A DNA stretch of 11,823 nucleotides from positions 1-11,823 of the forward strand of contig JBFHES010000147.1 of NCBI GenBank assembly GCA_041584015.1. The letters are read 5' to 3'. This stretch comes from JBFHES01 sp041584015. GTDB taxonomy: Bacteria; Bacteroidota; Bacteroidia; Bacteroidales; M50B96. Shown piece after piece: positions 1-6,381 of this stretch. Numbering within the stretch: the stretch's first letter is position 1; every line of letters begins with the position of its first letter. Below the pieces are notes generated by a model. It was given only the letters and a program-made list of their open reading frames with translations. It did not search any database and was not told the DNA's origin. The position numbers and the translations under genes were made by a program.

Positions 1-99
1 AGCAAATCATACTATTATCAAATTACATCAAAAGGTGATTATTGGGGACTAAATCTGGAAATTATTTACCCAATAAACAAAATACTTAACAAACTTTAA
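1..99 (+). CDS. Possible C-terminal end of an upstream gene (5' truncated)
   Basis: Frame 1 is open from the first base of the window to a TAA at 97-99 and gives 32 residues with ordinary-looking composition (it includes a GDYWGLNLEII stretch). The bases after it change to plainly non-coding AT-rich sequence. This is what the last part of a gene entering from the left would look like, but 32 codons without a stop also occurs by chance. I recognise no family. Nothing about function can be said. Confidence 0.4.
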   Translation, partial: SKSYYYQITSKGDYWGLNLEIIYPINKILNKL

Positions 100-354
100 A
101 CAAGAACACAGCTCGGTTTAGTGATTGATAATACTGGATATTTTACTACCTTACACCTCATCTTTAGTTTTATCAGAAAAAATTGATAATTCAACTTGAA
201 TTTCATTTTTTTAATTACCATTGCTATTATTATATATCGCAATAAATAGCGGCATAACTGCGTGTAAACAAGCGTTGTATTTAAAACTTTAAGAGAAACT
301 TATTAAGCTACAAGTGCATTACTAATTATTATACAATTAGAAATAAATTTGAAT
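100..354. other. AT-rich intergenic region upstream of the rimB-rimK operon
   Basis: There is no plausible gene in about 255 bases. The stretch is strongly AT-rich and should contain the promoter of the following operon, but I could not fix one. The only exact TAnnTTTG match (344-351, TAAATTTG) lies right against the ATG at 355 and would put the transcript start inside the gene. A more GC-rich patch at about 238-285 contains short repeated GCG/CGC triplets and may form weak hairpins. I could not assign it to a known element. Confidence 0.5.
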
Positions 355-807
355 ATGAAATTATTAATTGGCAAATCAGACAAGGCAGACTTTCCAGAAT
401 TGCTTTTAAGCGACTTAAGTATAAAAGTAGATACTGGAGCCTATACCTCTGCAATTCATACACATGAAATTGAAGAATTTGTACAAAACGAAGAAAAGCT
501 AATTAAGTTTAAAGTACTGGACCCTATGCATCCACAGTACAATACGAAGGAATTTGTAACAAAAAATTATATCAGGAAAAGAGTTAAAAATTCATTCGGA
601 AAATCAGAGAACAGGTTTGTGGTACAAACCGTCATTGTTCTTTTTGGAAAGGAATTTCCAATAGACCTCTCGTTATCTGAGCGAGGTGAAATGAAATTTC
701 CAATTCTAATCGGACGAAAACTATTAAACGGAAGATTTATAGTTGATACATCAAAAAAGGATCTATCCTATAAACTGAAAAATAAAATTCTATCAAAAAA
801 ACAATAA
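355..807 (+). CDS. rimB: RimB-like retropepsin-fold protease (putative ATP-dependent zinc protease family, DUF785)
   Basis: A 150-residue protein of the family usually annotated 'ATP-dependent zinc protease', found next to RimK and called RimB in some genomes. It shows the aspartic-protease-like motif VDTGAYTSAIH (Asp26-Thr27-Gly28-Ala29), followed by His35 and His37. Near the C-terminus is a second conserved block, FPILIGRKLL then RFIVD, typical of the retropepsin fold. The length is normal for the single-domain family, and there is no signal peptide, so it should be cytosolic. I chose the ATG at 355; an in-frame TTG at 349 is possible but unnecessary. The stop is three bases before rimK, so the two are surely co-transcribed. 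Family knowledge suggests it trims glutamate tails or processes the RimK product. The exact substrate here is not visible. Confidence 0.82.
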   Translation: MKLLIGKSDKADFPELLLSDLSIKVDTGAYTSAIHTHEIEEFVQNEEKLIKFKVLDPMHPQYNTKEFVTKNYIRKRVKNSFGKSENRFVVQTVIVLFGKEFPIDLSLSERGEMKFPILIGRKLLNGRFIVDTSKKDLSYKLKNKILSKKQ

Positions 808-810
808 GAA

Positions 811-1686
811 ATGAAAATTGTAATCTTATCAAGAAACCCAAAACTATATTCAACAAGAAGACTTGTTGAGGCGGCAGAGCAAAAAGGTCACGAAGCAATT
901 GTTGTTGATCACTTAAAATGCATTATTGAGATAGAGAAGAAAAAACCAAAGATATACTACAACGGCGCCTATCTTGATGACATTGATGCTATTATTCCAA
1001 GAATTGGTGCCTCAGTTACATTTTATGGAACTGCTGTGGTGCGCCAATTTGAGATGATGAAAGTTTTCTCGGCTGTTGAATCGCAAGCTCTAATCAGATC
1101 GCGTGACAAACTAAGAAGTTTACAAGTGCTTTCAAGAGCTGGAGTTGGATTACCAAAAACTGTTTTCACTAATTACACCAAGGATGTGAAACATGTAATA
1201 GATTCAGTTGGAGGAACACCTCTTGTGTTAAAATTATTAGAAGGAACACAAGGTTTAGGTGTTGTTTTAGCGGAAACCCAAAATGCAGCAACTTCAGTTA
1301 TTGAAGCTTTTAACGGACTAAAAGCGCGAGTAATAGCTCAGCAATTCATTAAGGAATCAGGAGGTGCCGACATTCGTGCATTTGTTGTTGACCGTGTTGT
1401 TGTTGGAGCAATGAAGCGACAAGGCAAGGAAGGCGAATTCCGCTCAAATTTACATAGAGGAGGAAGTGCTTCGATTATTGAATTAACCGATGAAGAAGAA
1501 ACCACAGCACTAAAAGCAGCAAAGGCAATGGGCCTTGGCGTAGCTGGCGTGGATATGCTTCAATCATCATCAGGGCCATTGGTTTTAGAAGTTAACTCAT
1601 CGCCAGGACTAGAAGGTATAGAGGCGGCAACTAAGAAGGATATTGCTAGAGAAATTATTAGATATATTGAAAGAAATGTCGACTGA
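811..1686 (+). CDS. rimK: RimK, ATP-grasp ribosomal protein S6-L-glutamate ligase family
   Basis: A 291-residue ATP-grasp ligase. RimK uses ATP to add glutamate residues to the C-terminus of ribosomal protein S6; some relatives make poly-glutamate or related peptides. Seen in the protein: an N-terminal pre-ATP-grasp domain (about 1-95, including IIPRIGASVTFYG), a glycine-rich ATP loop at about 139-152 (VLKLLEGTQGLGVV), the DIRAFVV block at about 187-193, the family motif RSNLHRGG at 211-218, and the metal-binding end motif LEVNSSPGLEGIE at about 259-271. The length matches E. coli RimK closely (about 300). It lies three bases after the RimB-like gene and its 3' end overlaps the next gene by 11 bases, so translational coupling is likely. 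Whether S6 is the substrate depends on the S6 C-terminus in this organism, which lies outside the window. Confidence 0.92.
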   Translation: MKIVILSRNPKLYSTRRLVEAAEQKGHEAIVVDHLKCIIEIEKKKPKIYYNGAYLDDIDAIIPRIGASVTFYGTAVVRQFEMMKVFSAVESQALIRSRDKLRSLQVLSRAGVGLPKTVFTNYTKDVKHVIDSVGGTPLVLKLLEGTQGLGVVLAETQNAATSVIEAFNGLKARVIAQQFIKESGGADIRAFVVDRVVVGAMKRQGKEGEFRSNLHRGGSASIIELTDEEETTALKAAKAMGLGVAGVDMLQSSSGPLVLEVNSSPGLEGIEAATKKDIAREIIRYIERNVD

Positions 1687-2632
1687 TAAATTTGAAATAT
1701 TAGGACAAGAGATTGGTAGAGGAGAAAGGCGATTTCTGGAACTGGAAGTTGCCAAACTCCACACCCGTAATACTATAAAAATTTCGATTATTGTAGAACG
1801 AGCCAAACTTGATGGGCCAACTCTGCTGGTTATGGGCGGTGTACATGGAGATGAATTAAACGGGATAGCAATTGTTCGCGACATCATTAGAAAAAAGTAC
1901 AACAAACCTAAACGTGGCACAATCATATGCATTCCGGTTTTTAACGTGTTTGGTTATCTCAACCTTTCTCGTGAATTTCCGGACGGGCGAGATTTAAACA
2001 GGATGTTTCCAGGTTCGGCCAATGGTTCCCTGGCAAGTCAATTTGCCTTTCAGTTTTCAACCAAAATAGCACCATTGGTCGACTATGTTCTGGATTTTCA
2101 CACAGGAGGTGCCGAACGGGATAATTTTCCGCATGTACGCTGTGTAATGAGCGAGAAAAAATCACTTGAATTATCAATGGCATTTGGAGCCAGGTTTGTT
2201 GTCGAATCTAAATATATTTCAAAATCAATTCGTGAATCCATGCATAAACTTGGAAAAACAATACTTTTATTTGAAGGAGGGAAATCCAAGGACTTAAATA
2301 ATAAGGTAATTAATTCGGGTGTTGAGGGTGCATACAATGTGATGAAATATTTGGGCATGCATGATGGTGAACCTATTTTAAAACAGAAATCAATAAAGAT
2401 TAATAGCAGCAAATGGCTTAGGGCACCTTATTCAGGTATTTTTCAATACGAAATAAAAAATGGGATTTTTGTGACAAAAAAAACACTGCTCGGAAAAATA
2501 ACCGATCCATTTGGCGAATTTCAGAAAAATGTATATGCCCCTTTTGATTGTTATGTGTTTGCAATTAATATGGCACCAATAGTTAATAAAGGAGATGCCC
2601 TGTTTCACCTGAGTATTGAATACTCTAATTAA
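1676..2632 (+). CDS. Succinylglutamate desuccinylase/aspartoacylase family zinc hydrolase
   Basis: A 318-residue protein of the AstE/AspA group of the M14 metallo-carboxypeptidase superfamily, which hydrolyses N-acyl amino acids or terminal amide bonds. Zinc and catalytic motifs are complete: GGVHGDELNG (His57, Glu60), DLNRMFPG (Arg109), LDFHTGG (His142, third zinc ligand) and a probable catalytic Glu200 in LLFEGG. The C-terminal third (about 245-318) looks like the small beta domain of the family. The preferred start is the ATG at 1676, which has a purine-rich GAAAGA just upstream and overlaps the rimK end by 11 bases. The frame is also open further upstream inside rimK from 1643, where a start would mean a 44-base overlap. 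Clustering with RimB and RimK suggests a role in the same glutamate-tail pathway. That role is inferred, not shown. Confidence 0.87.
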   Translation: MSTDKFEILGQEIGRGERRFLELEVAKLHTRNTIKISIIVERAKLDGPTLLVMGGVHGDELNGIAIVRDIIRKKYNKPKRGTIICIPVFNVFGYLNLSREFPDGRDLNRMFPGSANGSLASQFAFQFSTKIAPLVDYVLDFHTGGAERDNFPHVRCVMSEKKSLELSMAFGARFVVESKYISKSIRESMHKLGKTILLFEGGKSKDLNNKVINSGVEGAYNVMKYLGMHDGEPILKQKSIKINSSKWLRAPYSGIFQYEIKNGIFVTKKTLLGKITDPFGEFQKNVYAPFDCYVFAINMAPIVNKGDALFHLSIEYSN

Positions 2633-2659
2633 ATATAAATACACATAGCGCTTATAAAG

Positions 2660-4132
2660 ATGAACAAATCCCTCACAATAGGAAATTACCATGTTCTACT
2701 TATTATACTATTCTTCTCGTTTGGTAAATTACTACATGGACAGGAATACATTTATGAGGAACATAAAACAATCACAGTAGAGGCAATTACTCAGGATTTC
2801 GATTTACTGATAGAAAGTCTAAAAACAGTTCATCCCAATCTATACAACTATATTCCGGCTGATAGTTTAAATGCCGTAATCGATAGCATGAGGGGCGAAT
2901 TAAAGCATGCATTAACTGAGGATCAATTTCATGTAGAGGTAAGAAAGCTCATTAGTAAAATTGGATGTGGACATACTACAGCAAAGCCTTCTGTTAGCTG
3001 GTATCAATATCAAAAAAACGAATCTAAAATTCTACCGATTACGGTATATATTGTCGACCAGCGCATCTATCTTAGTCAATCCTTTAGCGAGGATACGCTG
3101 CTAAAAAGAGGCAACGAGATACTAGCCATCAATCAACATCCGGCTAAAGATATTATAAAAGAAATGAGAGCTATTCAACAGCGCGATGGTTATTCGCAGT
3201 CATATGTGAATTACAACATGCAAGCACTCTTTAATACTTTCTATTTATTTATATACGGCCGTAGCGATCAATATAACATTGACTACATAAACGAATTTGG
3301 TCAGCCTGCTTCAACATCAATCAGAGCCGGCTATGCATTTGCGCCAAAAGCAACAACATCCGTAACTGGCAACTCTATTGAACTTAAAATGAGCGGAGCT
3401 AAATTTTCTATTCCAAAGGGCAATTCTTCATACGCGGTGATTGATATAGATTATTTTGCTACTAAAGGATTTAAGAAATTTTATAAATCGGTTTTCAAAA
3501 CCATTGAAAAGAATAACATTGAGTACCTGGTTATTGATGTGCGCGATAATGGCGGCGGCTATTTTCTGAATGGTAACCGACTTTTAAGCTACCTGCTTAA
3601 GGAACCGTTTCAAATGCATTTCTGGCGACCACGGACAAAAGTGACAGATAACGAATACCTAAAAATGCACAAATCAAATGTTCTTACTGAAAAACTATTC
3701 AAGGCCATACCCGATCGGGATGCCAACGACCCGAACAGAAATTTCAAGTTAAAATATAAGCCTGCTAAGAAAAATCACTTTAGTGGTCAAGTATTTATAC
3801 TAACAAATGGAGGATCATTTTCGCTTAGTTCCTAAGTTGCTAGTCAGCTCAATGCAAAATTAGATGTGGTTTGTATAGGCACTGAAACAGGAGGTGGTGA
3901 TGAAGGATCGAATGCTATTCTAAACTACACGCTTACCTTACCTAATTCACATATACGTGTGATAATTCCTTATTATCATTTTGATCACGACATAATATGT
4001 GATCCACGAGGAAGAGGAGTAATACCCGATATTCACACACCTTATTCGTTAGACGATCTACTGAATAACATGGATTTAGAAATGCAGGCATTAGATAAAG
4101 TGCTAATACATAAACAAGCAACCAGCGAATAA
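2660..4132 (+). pseudogene. Exported S41-type (tail-specific/tricorn-like) peptidase, interrupted by an in-frame TAA
   Basis: The ATG at 2660 opens a frame of 391 codons that ends at a TAA at 3833-3835. The same frame then continues for 98 more sense codons to a TAA at 4130-4132, so one stop splits an otherwise normal 490-codon gene. A signal peptide covers about residues 1-27 (hydrophobic YHVLLIILFFSFG, then HGQ). S41 features are present: IGCGHTT (His105), VIDVRDNGGGYF (about 293-304) and the nucleophile block NGGSFSLSS (383-391) just before the stop. After the stop come VASQL and IGTETGGG (Glu409), the usual acid of this triad. Relatives commonly have Glu at the stop position, which one GAA-to-TAA change would explain. 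The first fragment carries His and Ser but lacks the Glu and the rest of the catalytic domain, so it is probably inactive. A sequencing error or readthrough cannot be excluded. Confidence 0.8.
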
Positions 4133-4172
4133 TTAAATACTGCCTTCAAATTAGATTTGAACATAAAAACGA

Positions 4173-4206
4173 AAAAGACTTCGGCGATTTTACGCGGAAG
4201 TCTTTT
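4173..4206. terminator. Bidirectional intrinsic terminator between convergent genes
   Basis: A perfect 10-bp inverted repeat, AAAAGACTTC (4173-4182) and GAAGTCTTTT (4197-4206). Inside it GCG (4184-4186) can pair with CGC (4193-4195) across a single G-G mismatch, leaving an ATTTTA loop. The stem ends in T-rich sequence on both strands, so it can stop the plus-strand peptidase transcript and the minus-strand sigma/anti-sigma transcript. The two gene ends are 108 bases apart. Confidence 0.85.
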
Positions 4207-4240
4207 CATGATTTGGGGTTTCTTATCTTTTTGGGTAGAG

Positions 4241-4516
4241 CTAATTTGCTCTGAAGTTTAATGATTCCGTGAGCATCTCACGGGCAGTTTTGTCACTCAG
4301 TTGACCAATAGCTTCATAACGCTCGTATAAATCGTAGCGTTTGAATTTAGCCATTGGGTGATCCTCATTTACTTCAACATGCTCCAAATTGTACAAGAAC
4401 CCAATCAATGTCATCCATTTCTCTTCGTCCATTTTGTCTTCTTTATGGTAAATAATTATGGCCTGATAACGATTCAATTCCAAAAGAATTGCAACAAAAA
4501 AGAATATTTTATCCAA
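4241..4516 (-). CDS. Small hypothetical protein downstream of the anti-sigma factor
   Basis: I do not recognise a family. The frame is open from 4639 down to a stop at 4241. The part from about 4530 onward reads like a real soluble, mostly helical protein: a hydrophobic helix around KIFFFVAILLELNRYQAIII, then a charged segment and a C-terminus rich in Glu, Lys, Arg and Tyr. The start is uncertain. The TTG at 4516 (91 residues, AAGAA upstream) covers all the coding-like part. The ATG at 4432 (63 residues, AAGAAG upstream) is the safest ATG. An ATG at 4639 would overlap the anti-sigma gene by 38 bases and add a poor, Phe-rich N-terminus read from T-runs. It is the last gene before the terminator at 4173-4206 and probably belongs to the sigma/anti-sigma transcript. 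Confidence 0.55.
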   Translation of the reverse strand: MDKIFFFVAILLELNRYQAIIIYHKEDKMDEEKWMTLIGFLYNLEHVEVNEDHPMAKFKRYDLYERYEAIGQLSDKTAREMLTESLNFRAN

Positions 4517-4601
4517 TGTTCTTAAATCGAAATCTGCATAGTAATGAGTGAAAAAAAATAAAAAGGTTGCGTGGTATATAAAAAAAGCAGAAAAAATGCG
4601 A

Positions 4602-5396
4602 TTAACGTAGGATGATCTTGCCGCAAAACAACAAATCATAATCCTCGTTCATAAACTTCCAATAATACAAACCGGGAGTTTCGATGGTTTTAATTTCGTA
4701 AATGAGCCTATCGTCGAGGGCAACACCAAGGATTTCATTTCCCTGATTATCATAAACCTCAATAAACAGCTGCTCCATCTCAGGATTGCTATATTCTAAT
4801 TTCGGAAATTCGCCAAAATTTAGTTCCATAACAGAAGCACTGCTCACTTCAATGTCGGCTCCACGTAAATTCCCATTGGCAAACGATGCAACTAAAGCTT
4901 CTAGTTCTTCATCCTCAACAAAGGCAAGTAAGTCTGATGTATTTACAGTTTCCTTCTCTACATTCAAGTCCTGTTTTGCACTTACATCGGGCAACGAGTA
5001 GCTGCTACTATCATCATTAATAATACTATCTTTTTGCTGAGGTATAAGTATTTGCTTGTTGGTTTGATCAACAAGTTCAGACTTCTGTTCAGAGCTCACA
5101 TAAAATAAAGTGTATCCTGCACCAATGATAAAAAGAATGGAAGCCGCCACTTTCCAGAACGGAACTGAAGGTTTGAGTGTATTGGAAGATGATTTCAGCA
5201 CATAGGCTTTTCGGTTGTTCATGATATCCTGTGTTGAACTCACCTCACAAGCACAAGCGTCGCATTCCTTTAAATGATTACGCAGCTCCTGAGCCAGGCG
5301 ATTATATTCACCTGATTTAAGCGCATCAACTGCTTGTGCAATTTGCTCCGCACTCAAATGACCGCTATCTGTGTCTATATGCTCTTTGGTTACCAT
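4602..5396 (-). CDS. Single-pass membrane anti-sigma factor with zinc-binding motif
   Basis: A 264-residue protein with anti-sigma architecture. The cytosolic N-terminus (about 1-79) carries HLKECDAC, an H-x3-C-x2-C zinc anti-sigma motif (His41, Cys45, Cys48). One membrane helix follows at about 81-100 (VAASILFIIGAGYTLFYV), then a Ser/Asp/Glu-rich linker (about 101-185) and a compact C-terminal beta-rich domain (about 190-264). The positive side of the helix and the zinc motif place the N-terminus in the cytosol and the C-terminal domain in the periplasm. The start is the ATG at 5396; a TTG one codon earlier is also possible. It begins five bases after the sigma-factor stop, so translation is likely coupled. 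It should bind and hold the adjacent sigma factor at the membrane until the periplasmic part receives a signal. The C-terminal pattern (IEVYDNQGNEI, then GLYYWKF and CGKIIL) resembles type A sorting-type beta domains. Confidence 0.8.
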   Translation of the reverse strand: MVTKEHIDTDSGHLSAEQIAQAVDALKSGEYNRLAQELRNHLKECDACACEVSSTQDIMNNRKAYVLKSSSNTLKPSVPFWKVAASILFIIGAGYTLFYVSSEQKSELVDQTNKQILIPQQKDSIINDDSSSYSLPDVSAKQDLNVEKETVNTSDLLAFVEDEELEALVASFANGNLRGADIEVSSASVMELNFGEFPKLEYSNPEMEQLFIEVYDNQGNEILGVALDDRLIYEIKTIETPGLYYWKFMNEDYDLLFCGKIILR

Positions 5397-5401
5397 CAAT
5401 T

Positions 5402-6142
5402 TTAAACTTCTGTTTCTTTCCCTACATAATAAAACTCATACAACAAGCGTAAAGTTTCTTTATCATATCCTGCACGCTTGCAATCACCATTTAAGCGTAC
5501 TATAATTTGATTCATTCTTTTATTCAACCACATTCGAATGGCATCTCTTTTATGCTCTTTATGCTCAGCCAGCCAAACAGCACGACTTAAATTTTTGAAT
5601 ATTTGTGTTTTGTCAATTCCTAGCTTTACAGCTAACAAGGCGGGCAACCTATGCTCTATATAATCAACATCATAATCTGCCATGTCCTGCATAACTAGTT
5701 TAAGTTGATAATAATAAGCCATAAACAGTTTAAGCTTTACATGCTCATCATCAAACATAAGCAATACGCTCTTAAGCAGATTAACCTCATCGAGAATTAC
5801 AGTTCGATCCGCTGAGCTAATATCATGTGCCGTACTTTCAGTTTCATCATCGCTTAAAACATTCCAGTTTTTCACTTCCTTTCTAATCACCTCGCAACAC
5901 ATTCTATTCATAACAGCTACACAGTAAGTATTTACTGATGCTTTACCAGAATATGTGCTCTTGATTTGATCATACTTTAGAAGAAATTTTTCGGCAACGG
6001 ACATTTGAGCATCTTCCCTTTCTCTTTCAGGAATCACACGTTTATAGACATAACGATCTACAACTTTACATGCCAAAGGAACAATATCGTCCTTGCTAAG
6101 AAATGATTCGGTGCTGATTGTTTTGGTTACTGCCTGTGCCAT
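5402..6142 (-). CDS. Atypical RNA polymerase sigma-70-family factor (ECF-like)
   Basis: A 246-residue protein read as a sigma factor mainly from residues about 25-95, which resemble sigma region 2. These include an acidic/basic helix with REREDAQMSVAEKFLLKY and then GKASVNTYCVAVMNRMCCEVIRKEV, matching the usual 'FxGxxSFxTYLxxIxRNxxxDxxRK' pattern. An acidic linker (about 96-120) follows. The C-terminal half (about 121-246) is helical and charged but shows no clear region 4 helix-turn-helix, and the protein is longer than common ECF factors (about 160-200). The ATG at 6142 is chosen because the 34 codons upstream, reached from a GTG at 6244, look like untranslated leader. The anti-sigma gene right behind it strongly supports the assignment. 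The 239-bp gap after the CHAT gene may hold its own promoter. Confidence 0.65.
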   Translation of the reverse strand: MAQAVTKTISTESFLSKDDIVPLACKVVDRYVYKRVIPEREREDAQMSVAEKFLLKYDQIKSTYSGKASVNTYCVAVMNRMCCEVIRKEVKNWNVLSDDETESTAHDISSADRTVILDEVNLLKSVLLMFDDEHVKLKLFMAYYYQLKLVMQDMADYDVDYIEHRLPALLAVKLGIDKTQIFKNLSRAVWLAEHKEHKRDAIRMWLNKRMNQIIVRLNGDCKRAGYDKETLRLLYEFYYVGKETEV

Positions 6143-6381
6143 AATTTTGTCTGAATCACAGTAACAAAAATGATCAGAAATCCCCAAATTACCAAACGAA
6201 TGAAAGGAAATTAAGACAGGTGTTTGATTAAAAACAAAACACAAATTTCAAAGAACTACACGCTACATTTATATTGTTGCAACATGCCGCTCATTTTGAA
6301 ACTTTCGTTGTGCTTTTTTTAAAATGCTATTAACAAAAGTTCAACTCCTTACAAATAGGCAATACAGCAAAATGGATTTAA
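6143..6381 (-). other. Intergenic region between the TPR-CHAT gene and the sigma-factor gene
   Basis: 239 bases with no convincing gene. A 10-bp perfect palindrome, TGTTGCAACA, lies at 6275-6284 and could be a regulator site. No clear intrinsic terminator follows the CHAT stop and no clean TAnnTTTG element is visible on the minus strand. The sigma gene may therefore be read from a weak or regulated promoter here, or by readthrough from the CHAT gene. Confidence 0.4.

Noticed and set aside
238..285. GC-richer patch with repeated GCG/CGC triplets resembling an integron attC or intergenic repeat
   Set aside because: It has no second copy in the window, no proper attC core sites (GTTRRRY does not fit at GTTGTAT) and only very short stems, so I do not call it an element.
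344..351. Exact TAnnTTTG promoter element (TAAATTTG) before rimB
   Set aside because: It ends three bases before the ATG at 355, so a transcript from it would start inside the gene. In such AT-rich DNA a chance match is likely.
2660..3835. S41 peptidase as a complete 391-residue gene plus a separate small gene at 3866-4132
   Set aside because: Both parts are in the same frame, the family motifs continue across the stop, and the second part has only a GTG with no ribosome binding site. One interrupted gene explains it better.
3833..3835. TAA recoded as an amino acid or an alternative genetic code
   Set aside because: The neighbouring genes use TAA as their normal stop, and no recoding structure is evident next to this codon.
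6142..6244. 34-residue N-terminal extension of the sigma factor from a GTG at 6244
   Set aside because: Its composition is unlike the rest of the protein, and a good ATG at 6142 gives a normal sigma N-terminus.
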